Assembly: GCA_041685935.1 (NCBI GenBank)
Contig: JAWLES010000087.1
Coordinates: 1-10,363 of the forward strand
Direction: 5' to 3'
Length of the DNA stretch: 10,363 nt
From: JAIPEK01 sp041685935
GTDB lineage: Bacteria; Desulfobacterota; Desulfobacteria; Desulfobacterales; Desulfobacteraceae
The position numbers and the translations under genes are program-made. Shown in pieces: positions 1 through 6,587 of the stretch; positions within the stretch are counted from its first letter, which is position 1, and each line of letters starts with the position of its first letter. Under the pieces are notes generated by a model that saw only the letters and a list, made by a program, of their open reading frames with translations, did not search any database and had not been told where the DNA came from.

Positions 1-1121
1 GCCTCAAGTTCCCTGATATTACCGGGGAACCTGTAATTTTGAAGAAGTTGGAGTATTTCATTATCATATCCGGGCACATCCATATCAAGCTCTTTTGCCG
101 CCTTTTTGAGGAAATGCCCGAAAAGGGGGGGGATATCGGTTTTGCGCTCCCGCAGAGGAGGCAGATTGATATGGTGGGTCATGAGCCTGAAATACAAATC
201 CCTTCTGAATACTTCAGGGTCTCTCAGCTTTCCCGCAGGAAGATTCGTGGCTGCAATTATACGTGCGCTTGAATATTTTGCTGTGTCGTCCCCGATTTTG
301 AAATATTCCCGGTCCTGGATCAGGTTCAGAAGTTTAACCTGGGAAAGAAAGGAGAGTTCACCGATCTCGTCCAGAAACAGGGTTCCGCCTTTTGCCTTTT
401 CCACCAGCCCGGGCCTGGACTGTTCAGCACTGGTATATGCACCCTTCAGGTGGCCGAACAGGGTGTCAGTGAACATGGTATCATCAAGCCCGGCAATATT
501 GACTTTCACGTATTGCCCCTTTCGCAGGCTCAAATCGTGAATCGCTTTTGCAACAAGGTCTTTTCCGGTTCCGGTCTCGCCTGTGATAAACACCGGCTGT
601 GAAGTTTTGCATATACAGGTGATGTATTTAAAAACAGCCTCCATTGCAGCATCCCGGGTTACAATACTGCTGAACGCGTCAAGGGAAAAGTCATCTTTTT
701 TCATCAGCCGGTTGGACAACTCTGTTATTTCATGCTGCATCTCACCGTATTTGAGAGCGTTTCTGCATATCGAGGCAAGCCGCCCGTGATCCAGGGGCTT
801 TACAAGGTAGTCATGCGCACCTTTTTTCAGGCATGAAACAGCCCTCTGGGCATCATCCAGCGCTGTTACAACTATCACGGGGATTTCCGGCCGGGACTGC
901 CGTATGCTGTCAAGCAGGGTTTCGCCGTCGATTCCCGGCATGATCAGGTCCAGAACCACCAGGCTGATATCGTTGCCGTTTATAATTTCCATGACCTTTT
1001 CCGGATTTTGAACCGCAATAATGTTGTCAATACCGTTGTATTTAAGTTCTGCGGTGAATCCGGTCAAAATATGCTCCTCATCATCAACGAGCAGAACAGG
1101 GGTGTCAGGGAAATCAGCCAA
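1..1121 (-). CDS. Sigma-54-dependent NtrC-family response regulator (3' end outside window)
   Basis: Cytoplasmic transcription activator that should be phosphorylated by the kinase encoded just upstream and then remodel sigma-54 RNA polymerase. About 373 codons are visible. Residues 8-125 are a complete receiver domain: acidic pair D13/D14, phospho-acceptor D58 in a VVLDLIMPG context, T86 and K108. The AAA+ domain follows, with Walker A GETGTGK (181-187), Walker B LFLDEIGEL (248-256), and FRRDLYFRL and FPGNIRELE near the left edge. The DNA-binding C-terminus is missing because the window ends. The start is TTG at 1121: a stop lies 4 codons upstream in this frame, no ATG precedes the receiver core, and GGAG sits 6 bases before the TTG. 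It begins one base after the kinase stop, so the two are cotranscribed and probably translationally coupled. Oddity: the sigma-54 contact loop is GAYTSA (227-232) rather than GAFTGA. The family call is firm; the regulated genes are unknown. Confidence 0.95.
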   Translation of the reverse strand, partial: MADFPDTPVLLVDDEEHILTGFTAELKYNGIDNIIAVQNPEKVMEIINGNDISLVVLDLIMPGIDGETLLDSIRQSRPEIPVIVVTALDDAQRAVSCLKKGAHDYLVKPLDHGRLASICRNALKYGEMQHEITELSNRLMKKDDFSLDAFSSIVTRDAAMEAVFKYITCICKTSQPVFITGETGTGKDLVAKAIHDLSLRKGQYVKVNIAGLDDTMFTDTLFGHLKGAYTSAEQSRPGLVEKAKGGTLFLDEIGELSFLSQVKLLNLIQDREYFKIGDDTAKYSSARIIAATNLPAGKLRDPEVFRRDLYFRLMTHHINLPPLRERKTDIPPLFGHFLKKAAKELDMDVPGYDNEILQLLQNYRFPGNIRELE

Positions 1122-1122
1122 T

Positions 1123-2355
1123 TCAGTCTCCTTTCATCCGTGGGAATTCAATCCGGACAATCGTTCCAGCCCCGGGGTCCGACTGGATATTAATAATGCC
1201 GTTATGCTCTTTTACGATTTTATGTGTAATTGAAAGCCCAAGTCCGGTTCCTTTGGTCCCTGCTTTTGTGGAGAAAAAAGGTTCAAAAACATGTTGCAGA
1301 TGTTCGGGCTCTATTCCGGTTCCCTGGTCTTCAATCATCAAAAACACACGGTTTTCCCCGGACCAGGTTGAAATTTCAATTCCCTGGTCAAAGGATGTCA
1401 GCGCCTGGCAGGCATTGATGATCAGGTTCACAAGCACCTGTTCGATTCTCTGGGGAACCCCGGCGATTGAGGGCAGGTCATCTTCAAGCCGGGTTGAAAA
1501 GTGCCTGGTGGATCGCGATATCTCCTTGTTCAGATAGACAAGGCTGGTTTTAAGTACCCTGTTGATGCAGACTGATTCAAAACCCACGGCCTTTTCAGGC
1601 CTTGAAAACGTCTTCAGGCTTTTCACGATCCGGTCGATACGCTGCGCACCTTCTTCGATTCCCTTGAGCAGGGAGGGAATCATGGATTTGACCTCGGAAG
1701 GTGTAAATCCTCTTGAATGAATATTGTTTTCAAACAGATGATCTGTGATGAGGTCTTCAAAGTCCGACCACATCCTGGTAAGAAGGGGGGCGTTGGTGAG
1801 AATGAACGAATTCGGGTTGCTGATTTCATGGGATATGCCTGATACGAGCGTCCCAAGGTTGATCAGTTTGGATGCTTCAACCATCTGCTCTTTGGTGGGA
1901 TGGTGCTGCTGGTTGAAAATGCTGATATTCTCAAGTGCGCTTGCGTTTTCAGTGATATCTTTTTCCAGAACCGTAAAATAGCGGATCCTGCCGTCGGAAT
2001 CGAAAAAGGGGCATATGATCACTTCAATCAGGCGGTCGGCTTCATCATATTGAAATTTGACACTGGTGCTCTCTTTTATGGATTTTACAATCTCCCTTTC
2101 CCACTGGCCGGATGCAGCCTGCGAGAGTTTGTCCCATATAAGCAGGTTTTTCAAATCATTGGCTTGAATGTTGAAACGCTCTTTTGCAAACCGGTTTGCT
2201 TTAAGGAGAGTTCCGGCACCGTCAATCATAATCACCGGAAAATCAAGCGCATTGACCAGGGCTGCGGAAAGCTCGTTTTCCTGTTTAAGGAGGCGGTTCT
2301 CCTTTTCCAAATCATGAATCCGCATTTCAAGTTCCGGGTTTCTTTCGGCCTGCAT
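1123..2355 (-). CDS. Soluble PAS-domain sensor histidine kinase
   Basis: A 410-residue histidine kinase that autophosphorylates and passes phosphate to the adjacent NtrC-type regulator. Residues 5-30 are a charged, Leu-rich stretch likely to form a coiled coil. Residues about 30-135 look like a PAS sensor domain, ending in the typical DGRIRYFTVLEKDITE segment. The dimerisation and phosphotransfer helix carries H176 in VSGISHEISNPNSF. The ATPase domain has an N box (QVLVNLIINACQAL, N310/N314), G1 box EDQGTGI (342-348), F box FEPFFSTK and G2 box GTKGTGLGL. No membrane segment is visible, so the input is probably a cytoplasmic signal or a bound cofactor; the ligand cannot be read from sequence. 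The ATG start has GAGG nine bases upstream. The H-box type (HEISNPNSFI) resembles kinases that pair with NtrC-like regulators. High confidence in the family; the signal is unknown. Confidence 0.95.
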   Translation of the reverse strand: MQAERNPELEMRIHDLEKENRLLKQENELSAALVNALDFPVIMIDGAGTLLKANRFAKERFNIQANDLKNLLIWDKLSQAASGQWEREIVKSIKESTSVKFQYDEADRLIEVIICPFFDSDGRIRYFTVLEKDITENASALENISIFNQQHHPTKEQMVEASKLINLGTLVSGISHEISNPNSFILTNAPLLTRMWSDFEDLITDHLFENNIHSRGFTPSEVKSMIPSLLKGIEEGAQRIDRIVKSLKTFSRPEKAVGFESVCINRVLKTSLVYLNKEISRSTRHFSTRLEDDLPSIAGVPQRIEQVLVNLIINACQALTSFDQGIEISTWSGENRVFLMIEDQGTGIEPEHLQHVFEPFFSTKAGTKGTGLGLSITHKIVKEHNGIINIQSDPGAGTIVRIEFPRMKGD

Positions 2356-2423
2356 CCGTATGCACCTCGTTTTCTTCGGTTGAATATTACATGTTACCGG
2401 TTTTCAAATCCGGAAGTTTTCTT

Positions 2424-2445
2424 TATATTATACTCCCATAATGGG
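2424..2445. promoter_or_regulatory. Putative divergent promoter region with CCCATAATGGG palindrome
   Basis: The 125-base gap between the divergently transcribed kinase and release-factor-like genes holds an AT-rich core. On the minus strand a perfect TATAAT lies at 2432-2427, pointing toward the kinase, though no good -35 is seen. On the plus strand TATATT (2424-2429) lies 17 bases after TTTTCA (2401-2406). Immediately to the right is an 11-base perfect palindrome, CCCATAATGGG (2435-2445), placed where a bound protein could affect both promoters. All of this is motif matching by eye; no regulator is identified. Confidence 0.35.
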
Positions 2446-2480
2446 TAATTAAAATTCGAAGATTTGTAAAGAGAATAATC

Positions 2481-2828
2481 ATGGGACCCGGACAGGCAAA
2501 AATCGACGCGCTGAACCGCAAAATGGAAGCTTTGGATATCAAAAAGGATGATATAGAGGAGAAATTCATTAAAGCTTCAGGCAGGGGAGGGCAGAAGGTT
2601 AACAAATCATCCAGTGCCGTTTTTTTAAAGCACCTGCCAACGGGTTTATCAGTGAAGTACGGGAAGGACCGGTCCCAGCATTTAAACCGGTTCATGGCAA
2701 TGCGGCTTCTGGTGGAAAAGATTGAATCATCTGTTACAGGCGCCAAAACCGCAAAAGAGGCGGAACAGGAGAGAATCAGAAAGCAGAAGATGAAGAGAAA
2801 AAAAAGGTCAAAGCTCAAGAATCAGTAA
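2481..2828 (+). CDS. Peptide chain release factor-like GGQ protein (ribosome rescue type)
   Basis: A 115-residue protein made of a stand-alone RF-1 catalytic domain. The peptidyl-tRNA hydrolysis motif GGQ is at residues 36-38 in KASGRGGQKVNKSSSAV, followed by LKHLPTGLSVKY and RSQHLNRFMAMR, as in the C12orf65/MTRFR-like branch rather than canonical RF1/RF2. There are no codon-recognition domains. The C-terminal ~20 residues are very basic (KQKMKRKKRSKLK), like the ribosome-binding tail of ArfB and its relatives. From family knowledge it should release nascent chains from stalled ribosomes or split large subunits; that role is inferred here. ATG 2481 is preceded by a weak AAGAG. Its 3' end overlaps the convergent DUF503 gene by 7 bases. 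Confidence 0.88.
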   Translation: MGPGQAKIDALNRKMEALDIKKDDIEEKFIKASGRGGQKVNKSSSAVFLKHLPTGLSVKYGKDRSQHLNRFMAMRLLVEKIESSVTGAKTAKEAEQERIRKQKMKRKKRSKLKNQ

Positions 2829-3109
2829 TTGATGATTTCGATTCTGGTGTCGGTTATCCTCGCAAGCCCCATACTTTCAAGCATCTCGACTATCTTGTCC
2901 AGGGTGGAGTTGATTCTTTTTCTGTCGTTTCCGGTGATGGAAAATCCAAGCTCCGCCCATTCGAGGTCCCCGTTCAGACCGGTTTCAGCAATGGATATGT
3001 TGAATTTGTTTTTCAGTCTCTGAATTTGGGATTTGACGATTTTCCGCTTTCCTTTCAAAGAGTGGATATCATAAAGCTTGAGTGTAATTTTTCCTGTTCC
3101 CACGACCAT
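2822..3109 (-). CDS. DUF503 (YlxP-like) family protein
   Basis: A small protein of the DUF503 family, related to Bacillus YlxP and usually 90-95 residues; its molecular role is not settled. The start chosen here is the ATG at 3109, giving 95 residues beginning MVVGTGKITLKL, which matches the family's usual N-terminus (short beta strand, then SLKGKR). Conserved features seen: HSLKGKRKIVKSQIQRLKNKFN (N-terminal half), then SIAETG, WAELGFSITGNDRKRINSTLDKIV. An in-frame ATG at 3151 would add 14 residues but lacks a ribosome binding site and adds sequence not typical of the family; AGGA lies about 12 bases before the 3109 start. The gene is convergent with the release-factor-like gene and divergent from the glycosylase gene. 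Family assignment is good; function is unassigned. Confidence 0.85.
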   Translation of the reverse strand: MVVGTGKITLKLYDIHSLKGKRKIVKSQIQRLKNKFNISIAETGLNGDLEWAELGFSITGNDRKRINSTLDKIVEMLESMGLARITDTRIEIINY

Positions 3110-3170
3110 TTGCAGTATTGATCCTTGACTGTTTGTGATTATTGTGTTCATACACTGGAACTTTAAATCA

Positions 3171-3179
3171 AGTATACCA
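3171..3179 (-). promoter_or_regulatory. Putative extended -10 promoter for the DUF503 gene
   Basis: On the minus strand the sequence reads TGGTATACT, an extended -10 (TG-N-TATACT), in the short gap between the divergent DUF503 and glycosylase genes. A poor -35 candidate (ATGAAA) lies 17 bases upstream. Transcription would begin near 3164, leaving roughly 55 bases of leader to the ATG at 3109 and about 13 to the alternative ATG at 3151. Motif match only. Confidence 0.3.
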
Positions 3180-3198
3180 TTTTGAAAAGGATTTTCAT

Positions 3199-3906
3199 AT
3201 GACTCCGGATGACATCAGGCAGGAACTTGATGAATATACTGACGGGAAAAGTGCGGAACATGTCAAACGGTACTTTAAAACCGGCCCTGGTGAATACGGG
3301 GAAGGGGATGTTTTCCTTGGTGTAAAGGTTCCGCACATCAGAAAACTGGCTGGAAAACACCGTGCAGAACTCTCACCTGACGACCTGGAACAGCTTCTTT
3401 TATCTGATATTCACGAGATTCGCTATTTTGCTCTGGTGGTCATGAAGGATCTGTTTTCCGGTAAAAATGCGGGAAAGGAAGACAGAAGAGCGATTTTCGA
3501 CCTGTATATGAAAAAAAGGGACCGTGTAAACAACTGGGACCTGGTGGATATGTCAGCCCCGGGTATCGCGGGTGCCTGGCTATACGGAGAGGATCGGTCG
3601 ATACTCTTTGACCTGGCCCGTTCAGGTGTTCTATGGGACAGGCGGATTTCAATCGTTGCAACGCTTTTTTTTATCCGGAATCATGAATTCGGACCCACAC
3701 TCTCGCTTGCAGGGATACTGCTGAACGACAAAGAGGATCTGATCCACAAAGCGGTGGGCTGGATGCTGAGAGAAATCGGCAAAAGAGATTTCACGGTTCT
3801 GGAAGATTTCATGCAGGCAAATCACAAAAAAATGCCGCGTACCATGCTGAGATATGCCATTGAAAAGTATCCGGAACCCATGAGGCGCGCATACCTTAAA
3901 GGCTAA
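3199..3906 (+). CDS. AlkD-like DNA alkylation repair protein (HEAT-repeat DNA glycosylase)
   Basis: A 235-residue protein of the AlkD/AlkC superfamily (PF08713 type). AlkD excises cationic alkylated bases such as 3-methyladenine and 7-methylguanine without base flipping. The fold is all helical HEAT-like repeats, consistent with this sequence. Diagnostic motifs are FLGVKVPHIRKLA (39-51), EIRYFALVVM (73-82), VNNWDLVDMSAP (110-121), WDRRISIVAT (146-155) and HKAVGWMLREIGKRD (183-197). W113, D117, R148 or R149 and W188 line up with the Trp/Asp/Arg/Trp set lining the AlkD active cleft. The start is ATG 3199 with AAGG eight bases upstream; the frame is open back to 3142 but those 19 residues have no ribosome binding site and are not family-like. 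The stop TAA shares bases with the stop of the convergent next gene. Confidence 0.93.
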   Translation: MTPDDIRQELDEYTDGKSAEHVKRYFKTGPGEYGEGDVFLGVKVPHIRKLAGKHRAELSPDDLEQLLLSDIHEIRYFALVVMKDLFSGKNAGKEDRRAIFDLYMKKRDRVNNWDLVDMSAPGIAGAWLYGEDRSILFDLARSGVLWDRRISIVATLFFIRNHEFGPTLSLAGILLNDKEDLIHKAVGWMLREIGKRDFTVLEDFMQANHKKMPRTMLRYAIEKYPEPMRRAYLKG

Positions 3907-4334
3907 AACGCGCCGAGCTGACATTGCTTGATCTTCAGCCCCTTTTTTTCACATGCAGATCCCACTTGGTTTCTGCTGATCTTCATGCCGTCTGCAATTT
4001 TCCAGCAGTCGCGGCATATTATCCGCCCTTCAGCTGAGCTGTTGTCCAGTTTCCGGTCCAGTTCCTGCGTAATCTCAATATCAGGGTCCAGCAGTTTGCC
4101 TTCGGGTTCGTGGCCGAAGAGTCCGAGCTGGCATTTTACAAGCCTCAGTTCAAGGAGATCCGCCTGGCTGCCGACCTTTTCGGGTGTTGTTGCGGTCTTT
4201 TTTGCAATGCTGTGTGCGTTCACGCAACTTATGGTGCCTTCTTCGGCTTTCTTCTCCAGAAGCGCTTTAATTTCAGGGTCGATTGATTCGGACGGGTGTT
4301 TTTTTGCGTAATGGCCTCTGTCTTCATGTGTCAT
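3903..4334 (-). CDS. Unrecognised protein with tandem HTH-like units ending in CQLG
   Basis: A 143-residue soluble protein I cannot assign to a named family. It is an internal duplication: residues about 23-75 and 89-143 align. Shared landmarks are an acidic/basic lead-in (IDPEIKALLEKK versus ITQELDRKLD), a G-x-I-x-C element (GTISC versus GRIIC), a helix-turn-helix-like stretch (HSIAKKTATTPEKVGSQADLL versus WKIADGMKISRNQVGSACEK), and a terminal V/I-K-x-CQLG-x-F (LVKCQLGLFG versus IKQCQLGAF). Each unit therefore has Cys in GxIxC and again in CQLG; the second unit has an extra Cys in CRDCW. The helix pattern IA..x.(I/T)S/T...VG resembles a winged-helix recognition region, so DNA binding or a metal/cofactor-linked regulatory role is possible, but unproven. 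GAGGAA lies eight bases before the ATG. The stop TAG overlaps the convergent glycosylase stop by 3 bases. Confidence 0.8.
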   Translation of the reverse strand: MTHEDRGHYAKKHPSESIDPEIKALLEKKAEEGTISCVNAHSIAKKTATTPEKVGSQADLLELRLVKCQLGLFGHEPEGKLLDPDIEITQELDRKLDNSSAEGRIICRDCWKIADGMKISRNQVGSACEKKGLKIKQCQLGAF

Positions 4335-4434
4335 GATTCTGCTTCCTCTGATTGACTCTGGTTTCCGGTTGAGCTATGATCCGGAATGGGATCACCACTG
4401 AAAATACATCCCCCATAATAAAGGATTTTTACAT

Positions 4435-5283
4435 ATGATAAAAGAGGTTTTCAGCCACGATTTCAACATGATATATATTGCCTCCTGTGGTGAAGGCATT
4501 AACGCATACAACCTGGTGCAGAGCACCCTGGTGCAGTTTCCCGGCAATCAAATCACTGTTGTTAAAATGCCCCACATAAGAACCGAGAACCAGGTGGATG
4601 AATTGATGCACAGGGTAAGGGATACTGAAAGCCTTGTTGTCCACACCATTGTGAATTCCGAACTGAGAAAGTACACCACCAGGCAGGGAATGAATCACGG
4701 GATAGTGACAATTGATCTGATGGGGCCGGTTATTTCTAAAATTCAGACGTTTTTGAATGAGGAGCCGATTGAGCAGCCCGGACTCTACAGAAAAATTCAC
4801 CAGGTGGATCTAAAGCAGGTTTCAGCAATCGATTTTGCCCTGTCCCATGACGACGGCCTGCATCCTGATGATCTGCCGGAGGCCGAGATTATCCTCGTGG
4901 GGTTGTCCAGGGCCGGGAAAACCCCTCTTTCCATGTACATGGCGGTTCTTGGATGGAAAGTCGCCAATGTTCCATATGTTCCGTCAATTCCCATGCCCAG
5001 GCCCCTTGGCCGTATAGACAAAAGACGGGTTATCGGGCTTGACATAAACTCCGAGCAGCTGATGGCCCATCGAAAAATGCGGCAGCAGGCCCTTGGTACT
5101 TCGGATATCTATTCTTACAGCTCCAGGGAGGGAATCAAAAAAGAGATTGCGGATGTAAGAAAGTTCTTCGTCACCAATGGCTACTCCATGATCGATGTAA
5201 GCAACAAGCCCATTGAATCGAGTGCGGAAGAAATCATTGAAATGATCACAAGACGGTTTAAACAGGATGCCCATAAGGGCTGA
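4435..5283 (+). CDS. ppsR: Pyruvate dikinase / PEP synthase regulatory protein (DUF299, PpsR/PDRP family)
   Basis: A 282-residue bifunctional Ser/Thr kinase and phosphorylase. Family members inactivate PEP synthase or pyruvate phosphate dikinase by ADP-dependent phosphorylation of a Thr next to the catalytic His, and reverse it using phosphate, switching carbon flow between glycolysis and gluconeogenesis. Diagnostic regions: VVHTIVNSELR (68-78), SAIDFALSHDDGLHPDDLPEA (130-150), P-loop GLSRAGKTPLSMYMA (156-170), KVANVPYVP (175-183), GLDINSEQL (201-209) and MIDVSNKPIE (252-261). The P-loop has AG where many members have TS or TG. The GKTPLS...KVANVP form looks closer to members paired with pyruvate phosphate dikinase, but neither target gene is in the window, so the partner is undecided. 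ATG 4435 has AAAGGA nine bases upstream; a later ATG at 4468 is less likely. It is divergent from the CQLG gene. The symbol is by family, not by partner. Confidence 0.93.
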   Translation: MIKEVFSHDFNMIYIASCGEGINAYNLVQSTLVQFPGNQITVVKMPHIRTENQVDELMHRVRDTESLVVHTIVNSELRKYTTRQGMNHGIVTIDLMGPVISKIQTFLNEEPIEQPGLYRKIHQVDLKQVSAIDFALSHDDGLHPDDLPEAEIILVGLSRAGKTPLSMYMAVLGWKVANVPYVPSIPMPRPLGRIDKRRVIGLDINSEQLMAHRKMRQQALGTSDIYSYSSREGIKKEIADVRKFFVTNGYSMIDVSNKPIESSAEEIIEMITRRFKQDAHKG

Positions 5284-5383
5284 ACAGGACAAATCCGAGG
5301 TTCTTTTGAAATCCCTTTAAGTGACCGGATGAAGCAGTCGATATGAAAATTGTACCCACAATATTAACCATGGACTGAATATA

Positions 5384-6139
5384 ATGAAAAAAGCCGCAAT
5401 AATTGTTCTTTTCATATGCCTGGTTTCTTCTGCGTCCCCGGGCAGGGATTTTATGGTCGAGGTTGTTCATGAAAACTACAGGCAGGAGGGTGAACAGGTC
5501 TACCATTCCCTGGAAGTTGATTCCCTTGCAGGCAATAAAATTCTGGTTCTTCAGGGCGATAACGACCAGTACAGAAAATGGCTGAGGGAATACATGGCCT
5601 CTGAAAAAACTTTTATTGCATCTGTGCCGGATGAGGACAATTTCAGTTTTATTTCTTCAAAAGTGTACAATATTGATATAGGTTCGGTGCATCCGGTCAG
5701 AGAAGAGCGCCTGGAGTTGTCTCCCGCCGCAGGCGGGGCGGCAGCCGGTGTGATGAATGAAAAACGGATTATGATTGTGGACGGGAACACTGAGAGAAGA
5801 CAGCTTGTAAGGCAGCTGGTGCAGCAGCTTGGATATGAGCCCAGGGTGTTTTCAGACGGGAACAGGGCGTATGATTTTTTCAGGCTTCAGCCCGGTCTGT
5901 TTGAGATGGTGATCACGTCCAATGAGATTCGCGGACTGAAGGTGGACCGGCTTGTGGAAAAGTGCATCAATCTTTCACCCGGCCTTCCGGTTATGGTGGG
6001 AACGGGATACGACAGGGAGGAAGTAAAAGAAGGACTGCTGCGGCATTTCTCAGGTATGGAAAACGTATATGTGAAACCGCTTATATTAGACAACCTGACA
6101 CAATCCATCGTAAATATCCTGCAGAAAAAGAAAGCGTAA
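5384..6139 (+). CDS. Predicted exported protein with degenerate receiver domain
   Basis: A 251-residue protein in three parts. Residues 1-19 look like a signal peptide (MKK, hydrophobic AAIIVLFICLV, then SSA as a possible cleavage site). Residues about 22-110 are an unrecognised domain with YRKWLREYM and a strand-rich C-terminal half. An Ala/Gly linker (SPAAGGAAAGV) joins this to residues 127-250, which follow the CheY receiver pattern: KRIMIVDG, LGYEPRVFSDGNRAYDFF, LPVMVGTGYD, VYVKPL. The receiver keeps D133, T207 and K231. The phospho-acceptor position is S179 (VITSNEIRG) and the second acidic residue is G134, so phosphorylation is unlikely. The positive N-terminus predicts the rest is outside the cytoplasm, a strange place for a receiver. 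An internal ATG at 5753 could start a separate receiver but has no good ribosome binding site. The start has only a weak GGA upstream. It is one base from the next gene, hence one operon. Function is unknown. Confidence 0.82.
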   Translation: MKKAAIIVLFICLVSSASPGRDFMVEVVHENYRQEGEQVYHSLEVDSLAGNKILVLQGDNDQYRKWLREYMASEKTFIASVPDEDNFSFISSKVYNIDIGSVHPVREERLELSPAAGGAAAGVMNEKRIMIVDGNTERRQLVRQLVQQLGYEPRVFSDGNRAYDFFRLQPGLFEMVITSNEIRGLKVDRLVEKCINLSPGLPVMVGTGYDREEVKEGLLRHFSGMENVYVKPLILDNLTQSIVNILQKKKA

Positions 6140-6140
6140 T

Positions 6141-6581
6141 ATGAAAAAAAAAAGATTGTTTTTCCATGGGGTGCTTCTCTGCATGTTTTTTTTGGGTAGC
6201 CCGTTCCCGGAGGCGGCAGCGGATGAACAGGAGTACAGAGGCGCCCGGCTTCGATTTGAAAATTTCATCCGTTGCGAGCTGACCCGCACCGGTGCTGAAG
6301 ATTATTTCAACGGCAAATCGTTTGAGATCAACATGATTAATCTGTTCGACGTGAGGCGGGAGGGGGACATCAACATTTTTACAGGCGCTTTCAAGTGCTG
6401 GGTGGAAAACGGGTACAGGACCCGTTATGCAGCAATCGGGGTGGAAGAGCTGTACGGCAGGAAAAAGGTTTCCTATTTTGTTGTCAGAAAAAAGGATTTT
6501 AAAATACTGGCCACGGAGCTTATGAATTTTCCCTACAAGGAGAGATGCCCCTGGAGCCGGTACTGGATTGATACTGATTGA
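6141..6581 (+). CDS. Small predicted exported protein, unrecognised
   Basis: A 146-residue protein of no family I recognise. Residues 1-27 form a clear signal peptide: KKKR, then a hydrophobic stretch LLCMFFLG, then PEAAA with likely signal peptidase I cleavage before D28. The mature ~119 residues are soluble, aromatic-rich and mixed charge, with three Cys (C45, C86, C136), an odd number that could mean one disulfide plus a free thiol or intermolecular pairing. Motif-like stretches are FTGAFKCWVENGYRTRYAA and PYKERCPWSRYW. It starts one base after the stop of the exported pseudo-receiver gene (TAATATG), so the two are probably cotranscribed and may act together in the periplasm. No strong ribosome binding site of its own is visible (AAAGAAAG), which fits translational coupling. 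It ends six bases before the convergent membrane protein gene. Confidence 0.82.
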   Translation: MKKKRLFFHGVLLCMFFLGSPFPEAAADEQEYRGARLRFENFIRCELTRTGAEDYFNGKSFEINMINLFDVRREGDINIFTGAFKCWVENGYRTRYAAIGVEELYGRKKVSYFVVRKKDFKILATELMNFPYKERCPWSRYWIDTD

Positions 6582-6587
6582 CAGGGC

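Noticed and set aside
1900..2448. Plus-strand open frame of 182 codons opposite the histidine kinase.
   Set aside because: Shadow of the kinase PAS region; no protein family resemblance and it crosses the promoter gap.
3142..3198. A 19-residue N-terminal extension of the AlkD-like protein.
   Set aside because: It has no ribosome binding site and lies across the promoter gap; ATG 3199 has AAGG at good spacing and gives the family length.
4335..4434. Possible promoters in the gap between the CQLG gene and ppsR, including CATAAT at about 4415-4420.
   Set aside because: The -10-like hexamer sits almost on top of the ppsR ribosome binding site and has no -35; the minus-strand candidates are equally weak.
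5343..5378. An 11-codon reading frame (MKIVPTILTMD) just before the exported pseudo-receiver gene, possibly a leader peptide.
   Set aside because: No clear ribosome binding site, no attenuator hairpin or regulatory codon run, and such short frames occur by chance.
5284..5383. Possible terminator or sigma-70 promoter in the 100-base gap after ppsR.
   Set aside because: I find no stable GC-rich hairpin followed by T residues and no -35/-10 pair better than chance.
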